From contig NZ_JAUYRI010000005.1 of NCBI RefSeq assembly GCF_030696885.1, positions 1 through 64,000 of the forward strand: a DNA stretch of 64,000 bases. The letters are read 5' to 3'. Under the pieces are notes generated by a model. That model worked only from the letters and a program-made list of their open reading frames with translations, was not told the origin of the DNA and did no database searches. Of this stretch, positions 10,101 through 17,725 are shown piece after piece. Each line of letters opens with the position of its first letter. Within the stretch, counting starts at the first letter, position 1. Made by a program: the position numbers and the translations under genes. Origin of the DNA: Thiobacillus sp. Lineage in GTDB: Bacteria > Pseudomonadota > Gammaproteobacteria > Burkholderiales > Thiobacillaceae.

Positions 10101-10760
10101 CCGGGCATTCCTGCCGCACGTCAGGCAGAGCTGTTCCAGCCCTTTAACCGGCTTGATGCCGGGCACAGCGAGATCGAGGGTACCGGCATCGGCCTCACCA
10201 TCACGCAACGCATTGTGGAAATGATGGGTGGCGCGGTGGGCGTCGAGAGTGAAGTGGGGGTGGGCAGCACCTTCTGGATCGAACTGCCGCTCGAATCCAT
10301 GGCCGATGTTGTGGAGGTCCCCGATCCGTCAGGCCATGCGCGCGTGCCGGTCTGGCGTGCCGAAGCGACGCAGCATGTGGTGCTCTACATCGAGGACAAT
10401 CCGTCCAACATAAAATTGATCGCGCAAATTCTGGGGCACCGCCCGCACATCAAATTGCTGACCGCCCATACGCCGGAGCTTGGCATCGAACTGGCGCAGT
10501 CGCGTCACCCCGAGCTGGTCCTGCTCGACATCAACATGCCGGGCATGAACGGCTACCAGGTACTGGAGGTTTTCAGGGCCGATCCGCAGCTGCAGGCGAT
10601 TCCGGTCATTGCCGTGACCGCCAACGCCATGCCCCGCGATATCGAGCGCGGCCGCGAGGCGGGATTCAGTGCCTACCTGACCAAGCCCATCGACGTTGCC
10701 GGCTTCTTTAGGCTGCTGGATCGTTTCCTGTTGCCGAGCCGCGAGGGACAGGAAGCATGA
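7116..10760 (+). CDS. Hybrid sensor histidine kinase with two degenerate N-terminal receivers
   Basis: A 1214-residue soluble multi-domain kinase. Order: receiver 1 (about 1-125), receiver 2 (135-255), PAS (about 280-385), GAF (about 400-575), two PAS/PAC modules (about 585-825), HisKA with MSHELRTPMNA and phospho-His 848, an ATPase domain with GTGIGLTI, and a C-terminal receiver (about 1085-1205) with the normal Asp at 1138. Receivers 1 and 2 carry Glu at the phosphoacceptor position (E60 in VVMEVSF, E185 in ALIEADM), so neither should be phosphorylated normally. No membrane segment is evident. It overlaps the next gene by 4 bases (ATGA). The stimulus is unknown. Confidence 0.93.
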   Translation: MTHPDFRLIHLLDGDLVQADCLSQALQKGGYRVRVFTEPAAFCAACKTAAAERPAAVVMEVSFGEGDTATGLLAEIEVDLARCPPVILISARNDLPARLAAFRAGAARYLVKPVEPVRLIELLDALTGRQPPQPYRVMVVDDDPQALDTHAAMLRAAGMTVHTLSQPLRILDALNDCAPDVALIEADMAEARGPELAAVLRECDEYLHLPILFLTAETSISRQLQALHMGGDDLLVKPVLPEHLVAAIAARAGRARQSTAIRRRLQTALYERECEHLALDHHAIVSIADAAGNITYANDKFCEISGYQRGDLLGQNHRIVKSGEHSPAFYQSLWHTISRGIVWQGELCNRRKDGSRYWVESTIAPFVDGEGKPYQYVSMRTDITHVKAAEETLRRQGDMQRLIAEAGADLLAASAAEMDAAIDRTLQRSGEHLSADRAYLFLFSECGTRMSNTHEWCAAGIVHQCDKVREMPLEATPWWWAQVAAGGMVIVSDVDDLPPEAAAEKALLQDQQIQSLFAFPLQKKGRPFGFIGFDAVRSRRNWSLDEIRPFKLMADIISSALARKRAEQAAESHKERLRRGQLFANIGTWEWAIQTGELFWTERIAPLFGHPAGDLDTSYDNFLAVIHPDDRQAVIDAVDACIERDVPYEIEHRVVWPDGSVRWLLERGAVVRDATGKPLQMLGVVQDIDDRKRAELALAERERQLREAQALARIGNWTADLTTGELTWSDEIYRIFGHEPGSFAPNVEAFRAAVHPDDRTLVETSEAEAERDGRHDVVHRIVRPDGTVRHVHELAQAQVDATGKLVCLSGTVQDITEQVEVEHALIVARDDADRANLTKSEFLSSMSHELRTPMNAILGFSQLMEYDATLPDAHQDNVREILKAGHHLLELINEVLDLSKVESGQIDLSLEPVVVCPVVEDCLNLVAPLADRRAIRLSHKGLKGVAVRADRTRLKQALLNLLSNAIKYNADAGSVRVEVQLEGADRLRIRVTDSGPGIPAARQAELFQPFNRLDAGHSEIEGTGIGLTITQRIVEMMGGAVGVESEVGVGSTFWIELPLESMADVVEVPDPSGHARVPVWRAEATQHVVLYIEDNPSNIKLIAQILGHRPHIKLLTAHTPELGIELAQSRHPELVLLDINMPGMNGYQVLEVFRADPQLQAIPVIAVTANAMPRDIERGREAGFSAYLTKPIDVAGFFRLLDRFLLPSREGQEA

Positions 10761-11875
10761 ACATGGAATCCCTGAACGCAGCGTGCATCCTGATCGTCGA
10801 TGACGAGCCGGCCAATCTCAAACTGCTGGACAAAATACTGCGCAGCCAGGGCTATCAACGCCTGGTGCTGGTGGATGACGCACGGATGGTCATCGACCTC
10901 TATCGGGCGACGCAGCCCGCGCTGGTCCTGCTCGATATCAACATGCCGAATCTGGATGGATACCAAGTGATGGCGCAGCTGAAGGCGTTGAACGATCCTC
11001 TGCCGCCGCCCATCGTCGTCCTGACCGCCCAGCACGACAAGGAAGCTTTGCTGCGCGCGCTGGCCGCCGGTGCGCGCGATTTCATCGGTAAACCTTTCGA
11101 CCGCAACGAACTGCTGATGCGCGTGCGCAACCTGCTTGAGGCGCATATGGCGCACAGTCTTCTGCACGATCAGAAGGCCGTGCTGGAAGATATGGTGCGG
11201 ACCCGCACCGAGGCGTTGCGGCGGACCCGCCTGCAGATCGTGCAGCGGCTCGGCATGGCGGCGGAATACCGCGACGAGGAAACTGGCAACCACATCCTGC
11301 GCATGAGCCACACCTGCGCGCTGCTGGCTCGCGCCATCGGCTGGAGCGAGGCCGACTGCGATCTGATCCTGAACGCGAGCCCGATGCACGACATCGGCAA
11401 GATCGGTATTCCGGACGCCATCATGCTCAAGCCGGGCAGGCTTGATCCGCTGGAGTTCGAGATCATGAAGACCCATGCCGCCATGGGAAAGAAACTGCTT
11501 GATGGTGACGATTCGGACCTGATGAGCATGGCGCGCGAAATCGCGTTCACCCATCATGAAAAGTGGGATGGCAGCGGCTATCCCAGTGGGCTCAAACAGG
11601 AGGCGATCCCGTTGGTTGGCCGCATCGCGGCGCTGGCCGATGTATTCGATGCACTGACCTCCATACGCCCCTACAAACAGGCCTGGACAGTGGATGCCGC
11701 CGTGGGCTACATCCGGGAAAACAGCGGCAGACATTTCGACCCTGCACTGGCCGAGATTTTTTTGCAGGAATTGCCAGGCATCATGCGGATCCGGGAGCGC
11801 TTTGCAGAGCCCGGTTCAACTGCAGCGCCTGATGCCCTTCACATACCGTCGAATCCTGACGAAACATCGGGTTGA
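10757..11875 (+). CDS. Receiver-HD-GYP response regulator (probable c-di-GMP phosphodiesterase)
   Basis: A 372-residue protein. The N-terminal receiver has ILIVDDEPAN and the phosphoacceptor Asp 60 in LLDINMPNLDG. The C-terminal HD-GYP domain has H211-D212 in MHDIGKIGIP and HHEKWDGSGYP, the residues that define active c-di-GMP phosphodiesterases. Its start overlaps the stop of the hybrid kinase, so the pair is coupled and probably forms one pathway in which the kinase controls c-di-GMP breakdown. The target (motility or attachment) is inferred from the neighbourhood only. Confidence 0.93.
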   Translation: MNMESLNAACILIVDDEPANLKLLDKILRSQGYQRLVLVDDARMVIDLYRATQPALVLLDINMPNLDGYQVMAQLKALNDPLPPPIVVLTAQHDKEALLRALAAGARDFIGKPFDRNELLMRVRNLLEAHMAHSLLHDQKAVLEDMVRTRTEALRRTRLQIVQRLGMAAEYRDEETGNHILRMSHTCALLARAIGWSEADCDLILNASPMHDIGKIGIPDAIMLKPGRLDPLEFEIMKTHAAMGKKLLDGDDSDLMSMAREIAFTHHEKWDGSGYPSGLKQEAIPLVGRIAALADVFDALTSIRPYKQAWTVDAAVGYIRENSGRHFDPALAEIFLQELPGIMRIRERFAEPGSTAAPDALHIPSNPDETSG

Positions 11876-11936
11876 GACCGCGTAGCAGAAGGCGTCGGAT
11901 GTGTAGATATGGCTCTATTCCACCATGTGCCGGTGC

Positions 11937-11963
11937 TTAAGTTTGGCGTTCAACTGCCGTTTA
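11937..11963 (+). promoter_or_regulatory. Candidate sigma-28 (FliA) promoter of cheYZ
   Basis: TTAAGTTT-N11-GCCGTTTA, matching the FliA consensus at 7 of 8 (-35) and 6 of 8 (-10) positions with the exact 11-base spacer. It ends 38 bases before the cheY start codon. Confidence 0.65.
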
Positions 11964-12001
11964 CCTCCTTAACCGAATGAACCGCCCCAATGGAGTCCTG
12001 C

Positions 12002-12400
12002 ATGGCCGATCCGAACACGAAATTCCTGGTTGTTGACGATTTTTCAACGATGCGCCGCATCGTGCGAAATCTGCTCAAGGAGCTGGGGTATGCCAACGTT
12101 GAAGAGGCCGAGGACGGTGTGGATGGACTGGCCAAGTTGCGTGCCGGCAGTTTCGATTTCGTCGTGTCCGACTGGAACATGCCGAACATGGATGGCCTCA
12201 CCATGCTGCAGAACATCCGCGCCGACGCGGCGCTGTCCAAGCTGCCGGTGCTGATGGTCACGGCCGAGGCGAAGAAGGAAAACATCATTGCCGCGGCCCA
12301 AGCCGGTGCCAACGGCTATGTGGTCAAACCTTTCACGGCCGCCACGCTCGACGAGAAGCTCAGCAAGATTTTCGAAAAAATTGAAAAATCAGGGGCCTGA
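12002..12400 (+). CDS. cheY: Chemotaxis response regulator CheY
   Basis: A 132-residue single-domain receiver that, when phosphorylated by CheA, binds the flagellar switch. Visible: the acidic residues in [11 protein letters not shown], phosphoacceptor Asp in [13 protein letters not shown], the conserved Thr in MVTAEAKKE and Lys in VVKPF, with the typical CheY pattern [18 protein letters not shown]. The second in-frame ATG is chosen because GGAG lies 6 bases before it; an upstream ATG would add four residues and lacks a ribosome site. cheZ follows after one base. Confidence 0.97.
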   Translation: MADPNTKFLVVDDFSTMRRIVRNLLKELGYANVEEAEDGVDGLAKLRAGSFDFVVSDWNMPNMDGLTMLQNIRADAALSKLPVLMVTAEAKKENIIAAAQAGANGYVVKPFTAATLDEKLSKIFEKIEKSGA

Positions 12401-12401
12401 C

Positions 12402-13070
12402 GTGGAATCGCATCTCGCCGGCCCCAGTGCGTCCGTTCCCGCCAACGTCGCTGCAGACAGCTGCGACCAGGAGGCCATGCTGGCGCGGGTGGGGCACATT
12501 ACCCGCACGCTGCATGACAGCCTGCGCGAGCTCGGCCTCGACAAGGTGCTGGAAAAGGCCACCACCGATATTCCCGATTTTCGCGAGCGCCTCAACTATG
12601 TGGCGCGGATGACCGAACAGGCGGCACAGCGTGTGCTCAACGCCACTGACACCGCGATTCCCCTGCAGGAACGGATCGATGCCGGCGCGGACGAAATTCT
12701 CACCGGCTGGCAGTCGGCGCTGAAAGCCCCGTTTTCGGAAGCCAACTACCGCGACATGGCCACGTTGACCATGCAGTGCCTGGCCGACATGCGCAACGAC
12801 ACCAGCGCCACCAAGCAGCAATTGCTGGACATCATGATGGCGCAGGATTTTCAGGATCTGACCGGACAGGTGATTCGCAAGGTGACTGATCTTGCGCACG
12901 GTCTCGAACAGCAGCTGGTACAGCTTCTGATCGATTATGCGCCGACCGAGCTGCGCCGTGAATCGAACAATAGCTTGCTCAATGGACCGCAAATCAATCC
13001 AGACAACCGGAACGATGTCGTCGCCGACCAGAGCCAGGTCGACGATTTGCTCGACAGCCTGGGGTTCTGA
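12402..13070 (+). CDS. cheZ: Chemotaxis protein phosphatase CheZ
   Basis: A 222-residue helical protein that dephosphorylates CheY-P. The family signature MMAQDFQDLTGQVI holds the catalytic Gln and conserved acidic residues, and the C-terminal tail QSQVDDLLDSLGF is the CheY-binding peptide. A GTG start (VESHLAGP) one base after the cheY stop is chosen; the frame extends upstream through cheY, but that part is a shadow. CheZ occurs in beta- and gammaproteobacteria, which fits the assignment. A terminator follows 36 bases after the stop. Confidence 0.95.
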   Translation: MESHLAGPSASVPANVAADSCDQEAMLARVGHITRTLHDSLRELGLDKVLEKATTDIPDFRERLNYVARMTEQAAQRVLNATDTAIPLQERIDAGADEILTGWQSALKAPFSEANYRDMATLTMQCLADMRNDTSATKQQLLDIMMAQDFQDLTGQVIRKVTDLAHGLEQQLVQLLIDYAPTELRRESNNSLLNGPQINPDNRNDVVADQSQVDDLLDSLGF

Positions 13071-13106
13071 GCCACCCCAGGGCGCCTCAGGGCGCATCTC
13101 CCGTCC

Positions 13107-13133
13107 GGCCCGCTTGCGCGGGCCGCTTTTTTT
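13107..13133 (+). terminator. Rho-independent terminator after cheZ
   Basis: Seven-base stem GGCCCGC/GCGGGCC with a TTGC loop, followed by GC and seven T. It ends the cheYZ transcript. It overlaps the degenerate cyclase remnant read on the other strand. Confidence 0.85.
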
Positions 13134-13222
13134 CGCCCGGTACAGGGCGGCATCCGCATCGCACGGGCGGCAGCAGCGCATTCGGCGCAGAGGATCACGA
13201 ATTCGTCGCCGCAAAAATCCGC
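13117..13222 (-). pseudogene. Remnant of a GGDEF diguanylate cyclase
   Basis: Read leftward, the sequence encodes ADFCGDEFVILCAEC, which matches the active-site strand of GGDEF domains (GGDEFVIL) with one Gly changed to Cys. After a frame change it encodes DADAALYRAKKSG, which matches the C-terminal end of the same domain. The roughly 60 residues that normally separate these motifs are missing. This is a decayed cyclase with an internal deletion, lying between the cheZ terminator and the fliR stop. It cannot make a functional protein. Confidence 0.65.
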
Positions 13223-13227
13223 AGGTA

Positions 13228-14022
13228 TTAGCGGGTTGCCGGCAGCAGGGTCTGGACCACCAGTCCAGTGGTCTTGAGACCATTCTGAATGGCCTGTTCG
13301 ATATGCGGTGCGAGGTAGGGCAGGGTCATGTTCAGCACGATCAGTCCCACACCCAGCGTGATCGGAAAACCGATCGCAAAGATGTTGAGCTGCGGTGCCG
13401 AGCGGGTGAGGATGCCGAGTGACAGGTTGGTGATCAGCATGATGGCGATCACCGGCAGCGACAGCTGCAGGCCGACCGCGAAAATAGTCGAGCCGAACGC
13501 GGCCACGTTGTGAAAACCCGCTGCGGATAAGGGTTGCGTACTGATGGGCAGCCCCTGGAAGCTGTCTACCAGCGCGCCGATCATCAGCAGGTGGGCGTTC
13601 ACTGCAAGGAACACCAGCGCCGTCATCAGGTTGAAGAAGCGGGCCAGCACCAGCGTCTGGCCGGCGCTTTGCGGGTCGAAAAAGGAGGCGAAGCCCAGAC
13701 CCATCTGCAGGCCGATGATCTCGCCTGCGGCTTCGACCGCAGTGAAAATCACGCGCATGACAAAGCCCATCGCCACGCCGATCAGAAACTGCTGCACCAG
13801 GATGAACAGCCCATGCCACGAGCCCAGGCTGACGTCGGGCATGGGGGGCAGGGTGGGCGCGATGATCAGGGTGATGAACACGCCGAGTCCGATCTTGACC
13901 CGTGCGGGCACCGAGCGGTGGCCCAGCACCGGCGCCACCATGACGAGGCCGAGAATGCGGGTGAGCGGCCAGATGAAGCTGATCAGCCAGGCATTGAGCT
14001 GGGCGTCGGTGAGGCTGATCAT
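13228..14022 (-). CDS. fliR: Flagellar type III export gate protein FliR
   Basis: A 264-residue membrane protein of the flagellar export gate, working with FliP and FliQ at the base of the basal body. Several hydrophobic helices are visible, including FIWPLTRILGLVMVAPVLG near the N-terminus and PVIAIMLITNLSLGILTR in the C-terminal half, the most conserved FliR segment. Length is normal. It is the last gene of the fliL-to-fliR series. A 116-base insert with an inverted repeat separates it from fliQ, and no clear ribosome site precedes its ATG, so its translation may be reduced or use an unusual start. Confidence 0.95.
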   Translation of the reverse strand: MISLTDAQLNAWLISFIWPLTRILGLVMVAPVLGHRSVPARVKIGLGVFITLIIAPTLPPMPDVSLGSWHGLFILVQQFLIGVAMGFVMRVIFTAVEAAGEIIGLQMGLGFASFFDPQSAGQTLVLARFFNLMTALVFLAVNAHLLMIGALVDSFQGLPISTQPLSAAGFHNVAAFGSTIFAVGLQLSLPVIAIMLITNLSLGILTRSAPQLNIFAIGFPITLGVGLIVLNMTLPYLAPHIEQAIQNGLKTTGLVVQTLLPATR

Positions 14023-14039
14023 GAATATTTAACTAGATT

Positions 14040-14139
14040 GGCCGTTCGAATTGGAGTCGAGACGCGAAGACAAGCCGAAGACAGTGCTGTAGCACGGTAA
14101 TGCGCGGTCGACAAAGTATCGGCTCCAATTCGAACGGCC
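14040..14139. repeat. Imperfect long inverted repeat between fliQ and fliR
   Basis: Perfect 17-base arms, GGCCGTTCGAATTGGAG (14040-14056) and its complement (14123-14139), enclose 66 bases that contain further pairing segments (TCGA and CGCG near both arms) and an inner GTGCT/AGCAC hairpin near 14084-14095. The right arm ends on the first base of the reversed fliQ stop codon. fliQ and fliR are usually only a few bases apart, so this looks like a small inserted element (MITE- or REP-like) or an RNA structure. No coding content is seen. Confidence 0.7.
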
Positions 14140-14408
14140 TAGCCGATGATGCCGGGCAGGCCGGTCAGTACCCGCCGCATGTAGTCGATCATCACGGTCA
14201 GCATCCACGGCCCGGCGATGGCAAACGTGACCAGCACGGCCACCACCTTGGGAATGAACGACAGGCTGGGATCGTTGATCTGGGTGGCGGCCTGGAACAC
14301 GCTCACGGTCAGGCCGACGATCAGGGTGACCAGCAGCACCGGAGCCGACACCAGCAGGGTCATTTCCAGCGCTGCGCGGCCGATGGTCATTACGCTTTCG
14401 GGTGTCAT
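14139..14408 (-). CDS. fliQ: Flagellar type III export gate protein FliQ
   Basis: An 89-residue protein with two membrane helices (about 14-38 and 52-76), the usual size and topology of FliQ. It starts MTPESVMTIGRAALEM and contains the conserved LPLL/QAATQINDPSLSFIPK-type loop between helices. It forms the export gate with FliP and FliR. It follows fliP closely; its stop codon touches the right arm of the inverted repeat. Confidence 0.96.
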   Translation of the reverse strand: MTPESVMTIGRAALEMTLLVSAPVLLVTLIVGLTVSVFQAATQINDPSLSFIPKVVAVLVTFAIAGPWMLTVMIDYMRRVLTGLPGIIG

Positions 14409-14416
14409 GACACGTC

Positions 14417-15190
14417 CTAATAAAAACTTTGCGCGAGCGAACCCAGCAGCAGGTTCCAGCCGTCGACCAGCACGAACAGGATGAGCTTGAAGGGCAGGGC
14501 CACGATGGCGGGCGAGACCATCATCATGCCCATCGACATCAGGATGCTGGCAACGACCATGTCGATGATCAGAAACGGAATGAATACGGCAAAGCCGATC
14601 TGGAACGCGGTCTTCAGCTCGCTGGTGATGAAGGCGGGGATCAGCACGCGCATCGGCACGTCGGCTGCCGACTTCATCGCGCCATTGCCGGACATGCGGG
14701 CGAACAGGGCGAGGTCGCTTTCGCGCGTCTGCTTCATCATGAAGGCGCGCAGCGGAATGGCACCTTTGTCGAGCGCTTCCTGCATCTGGATCTTGTTTTC
14801 CGCCAGCGGCTGGTAGGCCTCGACGTAGATCTTGTCGAACGTCGGGCCCATCACGAACAGCGTCAGGAACAGCGCCAGTCCGATCAGCACCTGGTTGGGC
14901 GGCGACGACTGGGTGCCCAGCGCCATCCGCAGCAGCGACAGCACGATGATGATGCGGGTGAAGCTGGTCATCATCAGCAGCGCGGCCGGCAGGAAGGACA
15001 GCGAGGTGAGCAGCAGCAGGGTTTGCAGGCTCAGCGAATAGGTCTGGCCGCCGCCGCTCGCTGGCGTGCTGGTGAATGCGGGCAGGCCGGCCTGCGCCAG
15101 CGCCAGCGACGGCAGCAGCAACGCCAGCATCAGCAACACACCCTGCAACCAGCGGGGAAGGACGGTATTGGACACGGCTGTATTACGCAC
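14417..15190 (-). CDS. fliP: Flagellar type III export gate protein FliP
   Basis: A 257-residue export gate subunit. An N-terminal signal-like segment (about 15-35) is followed by membrane helices near 55-90 ([20 protein letters not shown]) and two near the C-terminus. The strongly conserved core [21 protein letters not shown] and [11 protein letters not shown] identifies the family. It overlaps fliO by 8 bases and precedes fliQ in the operon. Confidence 0.97.
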   Translation of the reverse strand: MRNTAVSNTVLPRWLQGVLLMLALLLPSLALAQAGLPAFTSTPASGGGQTYSLSLQTLLLLTSLSFLPAALLMMTSFTRIIIVLSLLRMALGTQSSPPNQVLIGLALFLTLFVMGPTFDKIYVEAYQPLAENKIQMQEALDKGAIPLRAFMMKQTRESDLALFARMSGNGAMKSAADVPMRVLIPAFITSELKTAFQIGFAVFIPFLIIDMVVASILMSMGMMMVSPAIVALPFKLILFVLVDGWNLLLGSLAQSFY

Positions 15191-15614
15191 GGCGTTTCTC
15201 GATCAGTTGCTGCAGACGCGCAGCAAAGCCGCCGGGCACCGCTGCGGTCAGCGACCGGGCTTCGCCGCGCGGCAGGGTGGCCAGCGCATTCACGCTGCCG
15301 GGTGCCACGCCCAGGACCAGCCAGGACTCGCCCACTTCCACCACCACCACACGCTCACGCGTGCCGACGGAGGTGCTGGCGACCACCTGCAAAGGGCCCG
15401 ACGCGCTGCCGGGCGCGACGCCCATGCGCTTGCCGACCCAGGCGGTGGCGACGATCAGCAGCAACACCGCGACCAGACCGATGAAGACCTGCAGCAGGCT
15501 GCCGGCGGCGGAGGCTTCGGGCGCGGCGGCGTCCATCGCAGTCGCGGCGTGCGCCAGTGCCGGCAGCAGCAGGCTGCATGCGACGGCCAGGACAGTCGGC
15601 ATCGGCTTCATCAT
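15183..15614 (-). CDS. fliO: Flagellar export assembly protein FliO
   Basis: A 143-residue protein that assists assembly of the FliP ring. It has a signal peptide, a short Ala-rich periplasmic part, one membrane helix ([21 protein letters not shown], about residues 42-62) and a cytoplasmic domain with [19 protein letters not shown], the most conserved FliO stretch. It overlaps fliN upstream by 4 bases and fliP downstream by 8 bases. Confidence 0.93.
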   Translation of the reverse strand: MMKPMPTVLAVACSLLLPALAHAATAMDAAAPEASAAGSLLQVFIGLVAVLLLIVATAWVGKRMGVAPGSASGPLQVVASTSVGTRERVVVVEVGESWLVLGVAPGSVNALATLPRGEARSLTAAVPGGFAARLQQLIEKRRA

Positions 15615-16012
15615 TTGTTGAGTTTCCGGATGCGCTCGGCGGGGGTGATGATGTCAGTCAGGCGTATGCCGAACTTGTCGTTCACCACCACCACTTCGCC
15701 CTGTGCGATCAGGCAACCGTTGACCAGCACATCCATCGGCTCGCCCGCCAGGCCGTCGAGCTCGACCACCGATCCCTGCGCCAGCTGCAGCAGGTTCTTG
15801 ATCGAGATCTTGGTTCGACCCAGCTCCACCGTCAGCAGCACCGGGATGTCGAGAATGAAATCGATGTCATTGGCGAGCCCGCCCGACACGGTATTGCCGG
15901 CCAGTTCGGGAAAGATTTCCGATTCGGCCTTGGTTGCCGGAACGGTGGTCTGTTCGGCCATGGCGGCCGCCCAGTCGTCTTCGGCTACGGCTTGATTGGT
16001 GTCATCAGACAT
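15611..16012 (-). CDS. fliN: Flagellar motor switch protein FliN
   Basis: A 133-residue C-ring protein. The N-terminal half is acidic and variable; the C-terminal SpoA domain has the family pattern DIPVLLTVELGRTKISIKNL and VLVNGCLIAQGEVVVVN. The start is set at the ATG (MSDDTNQ) that has AGGAG ten bases upstream. It begins inside the last 8 bases of fliM, so the two switch proteins are coupled. Confidence 0.96.
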   Translation of the reverse strand: MSDDTNQAVAEDDWAAAMAEQTTVPATKAESEIFPELAGNTVSGGLANDIDFILDIPVLLTVELGRTKISIKNLLQLAQGSVVELDGLAGEPMDVLVNGCLIAQGEVVVVNDKFGIRLTDIITPAERIRKLNK

Positions 16013-17009
16013 TGGGGTCTCCTGTGTGCATATCGGCCGAGCTGGCCGAGAGCAGTTTCTCGACGCGCAGGGTGTATTGGCCGTTGAATTTTCCGTAGGC
16101 GCATTCCATGACGGGTACGCCGTCCACCTTGGCTTCGATCGTTTTCGGGATGTCGAGCGAAATGATGTCGCCGACCTTGAGGTCGACGATGTCGCGCAGG
16201 CTGACGGATGCGGTGCCGAGGTCGGCAACGAGCTCGACTTCCGCCAGCTGGATCTGCTGCCGCATCAGACGGATCCAGCGCTTGTCCACTTCCAGGTTTT
16301 CTGCCTGCAGGCTGCTGGCGAGCTGGTCCTTGATCGGCTCGATCATCGAGTAGGGCATGCACAGGTGCATTTCGCCGCTGATCTCGCCGAGCTCGATGGC
16401 AAAGGTCACCGCCACCACCACTTCGTTGGGGGTAGCGATGTTGGCGAACTGAGTGTTCATTTCCGAGCGGATGAATTCGAATTCGACCGGGAAAACCGGT
16501 TCCCAGGACTTGGCATAGTTCTCAAACACGATATGCAGTACGCGCTGGATGATGCGATGCTCGGTCTGGGTGAAGTCGCGGCCCTCGACGCGCGTATGGA
16601 AACGCCCGTCGCCGCCGAACAGGTTGTCGACCATCAGGAAGACCAGATCGGGGTTGAAAATGATCAGCGCGGTGCCACGCAGTGGCTTGATCTGGACCAG
16701 GTTCAGGTTGGTGGGCACCACCAGGTTGCGGATGAATTCGCTGTATTTCGAGACCCGCACCGGGCCGACCGAGATTTCCACCCCGCGCCGCAGAAAGTTG
16801 TAGAGACCGATGCGCAGCAGGCGGGCAAAACGCTCGTTGATGATCTCGAGCGTCGGCATGCGGCCGCGCACGATGCGCTCCTGCGTCGCCAGGTTGTAGG
16901 GGCGCGCGCTCTTGCCGTCGACTTCTTCGCTGGGCGCCTCGTCGACGTCGCCCGTCACGCCTTTCAGCAGCGCATCGACTTCGTCCTGCGAGAGAAAGTT
17001 TTCGGCCAT
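16005..17009 (-). CDS. fliM: Flagellar motor switch protein FliM
   Basis: A 334-residue switch protein that binds CheY-P and sets rotation direction. The N-terminus has LSQDEVDALL, the CheY-binding peptide. The middle domain carries PTLEIINERFARL and RGTALIIF, and the C-terminal SpoA domain resembles FliN. Length is standard. It lies 4 bases after fliL and overlaps fliN. Confidence 0.97.
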   Translation of the reverse strand: MAENFLSQDEVDALLKGVTGDVDEAPSEEVDGKSARPYNLATQERIVRGRMPTLEIINERFARLLRIGLYNFLRRGVEISVGPVRVSKYSEFIRNLVVPTNLNLVQIKPLRGTALIIFNPDLVFLMVDNLFGGDGRFHTRVEGRDFTQTEHRIIQRVLHIVFENYAKSWEPVFPVEFEFIRSEMNTQFANIATPNEVVVAVTFAIELGEISGEMHLCMPYSMIEPIKDQLASSLQAENLEVDKRWIRLMRQQIQLAEVELVADLGTASVSLRDIVDLKVGDIISLDIPKTIEAKVDGVPVMECAYGKFNGQYTLRVEKLLSASSADMHTGDPNV

Positions 17010-17013
17010 GGAT

Positions 17014-17514
17014 TTACTGGATCACGAAAGAAGTGAACAGGACGTCATCGACCAGCTGGGGCTCGCCGTCCGGATGGAGCGGCTGCTTCACCTGATCCAT
17101 GATTTCCAGCGCGAGCCGCAGCTTGTGCTCCGGCGTGATCAGGTCGTCCGGATGCTTGGATGACAGCAGCGTCAGCAGGCGGCTGCGTACGCGCGGCATG
17201 TGCAGTTTGAAGGTGTCCACCTGGGCCTGGTCGGTCACCTGCAGCGTGATATCGGCCTGCAGATAGCTCTCGCCGCCCTGCAGGTTCACGGTGAAGGTGT
17301 CGAGTGGCAGGAAAACCGGCGCCTTGGGCGGTTCTGCCTTCGCCTCCTTGGGCGCGTCGCCGGACGACATGAAATACCATGCCGCGCCGCCGCCTCCGCC
17401 CAGCACAAGCAGAACAAGCACGATCAGCACGATCAGTTTCGTCTTCGATTTGCCGGCGGGCTTGGCTTCGCCGGTGTCGTCGACTTCGACTGGGGGCGCT
17501 TCAGGTTTGGCCAT
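17014..17514 (-). CDS. fliL: Flagellar basal body-associated protein FliL
   Basis: A 166-residue protein with a short charged N-terminus, a single membrane helix (about 27-49, LIVLIVLVLLVLGGGG) and a periplasmic domain with YLQADITLQVTD and LLTLLSSKHPDDLITPEHK, typical of FliL. It stabilises stator-rotor function. It heads the fliL-M-N-O-P-Q-R series; the 211 bases between it and fliK hold no gene and only a weak sigma-28-like -10 (TTCGATAA) without a matching -35. Confidence 0.93.
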   Translation of the reverse strand: MAKPEAPPVEVDDTGEAKPAGKSKTKLIVLIVLVLLVLGGGGGAAWYFMSSGDAPKEAKAEPPKAPVFLPLDTFTVNLQGGESYLQADITLQVTDQAQVDTFKLHMPRVRSRLLTLLSSKHPDDLITPEHKLRLALEIMDQVKQPLHPDGEPQLVDDVLFTSFVIQ

Positions 17515-17725
17515 CGATACGGTTCCTGTGGTTTAAGAATTCGGTTCTGGTAGGGGAATTATCGAAGCCCGCAAGCGGTTTCGATGTCGGAAAAAGAGGG
17601 GGAAAAGGGACGCATATCGGTTTTATCACCGGCAGCGGGCGCGCCAGTCCGGCACGTGGCCACGGTTTTTTTGTGGATCATGAGCTGCCCATCGGCCCGC
17701 AGACGGACGTGCGGCAAGGCGCTCG

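Noticed and set aside
11961-11971. TACCTCCTTA, a perfect ribosome site if read on the minus strand, in front of cheY
   Set aside because: It would serve only a 12-codon frame from a TTG start; it overlaps the sigma-28 promoter region and is probably accidental.
17515-17725. TTCGATAA as a sigma-28 -10 box upstream of fliL
   Set aside because: No matching -35 sequence at the required distance.
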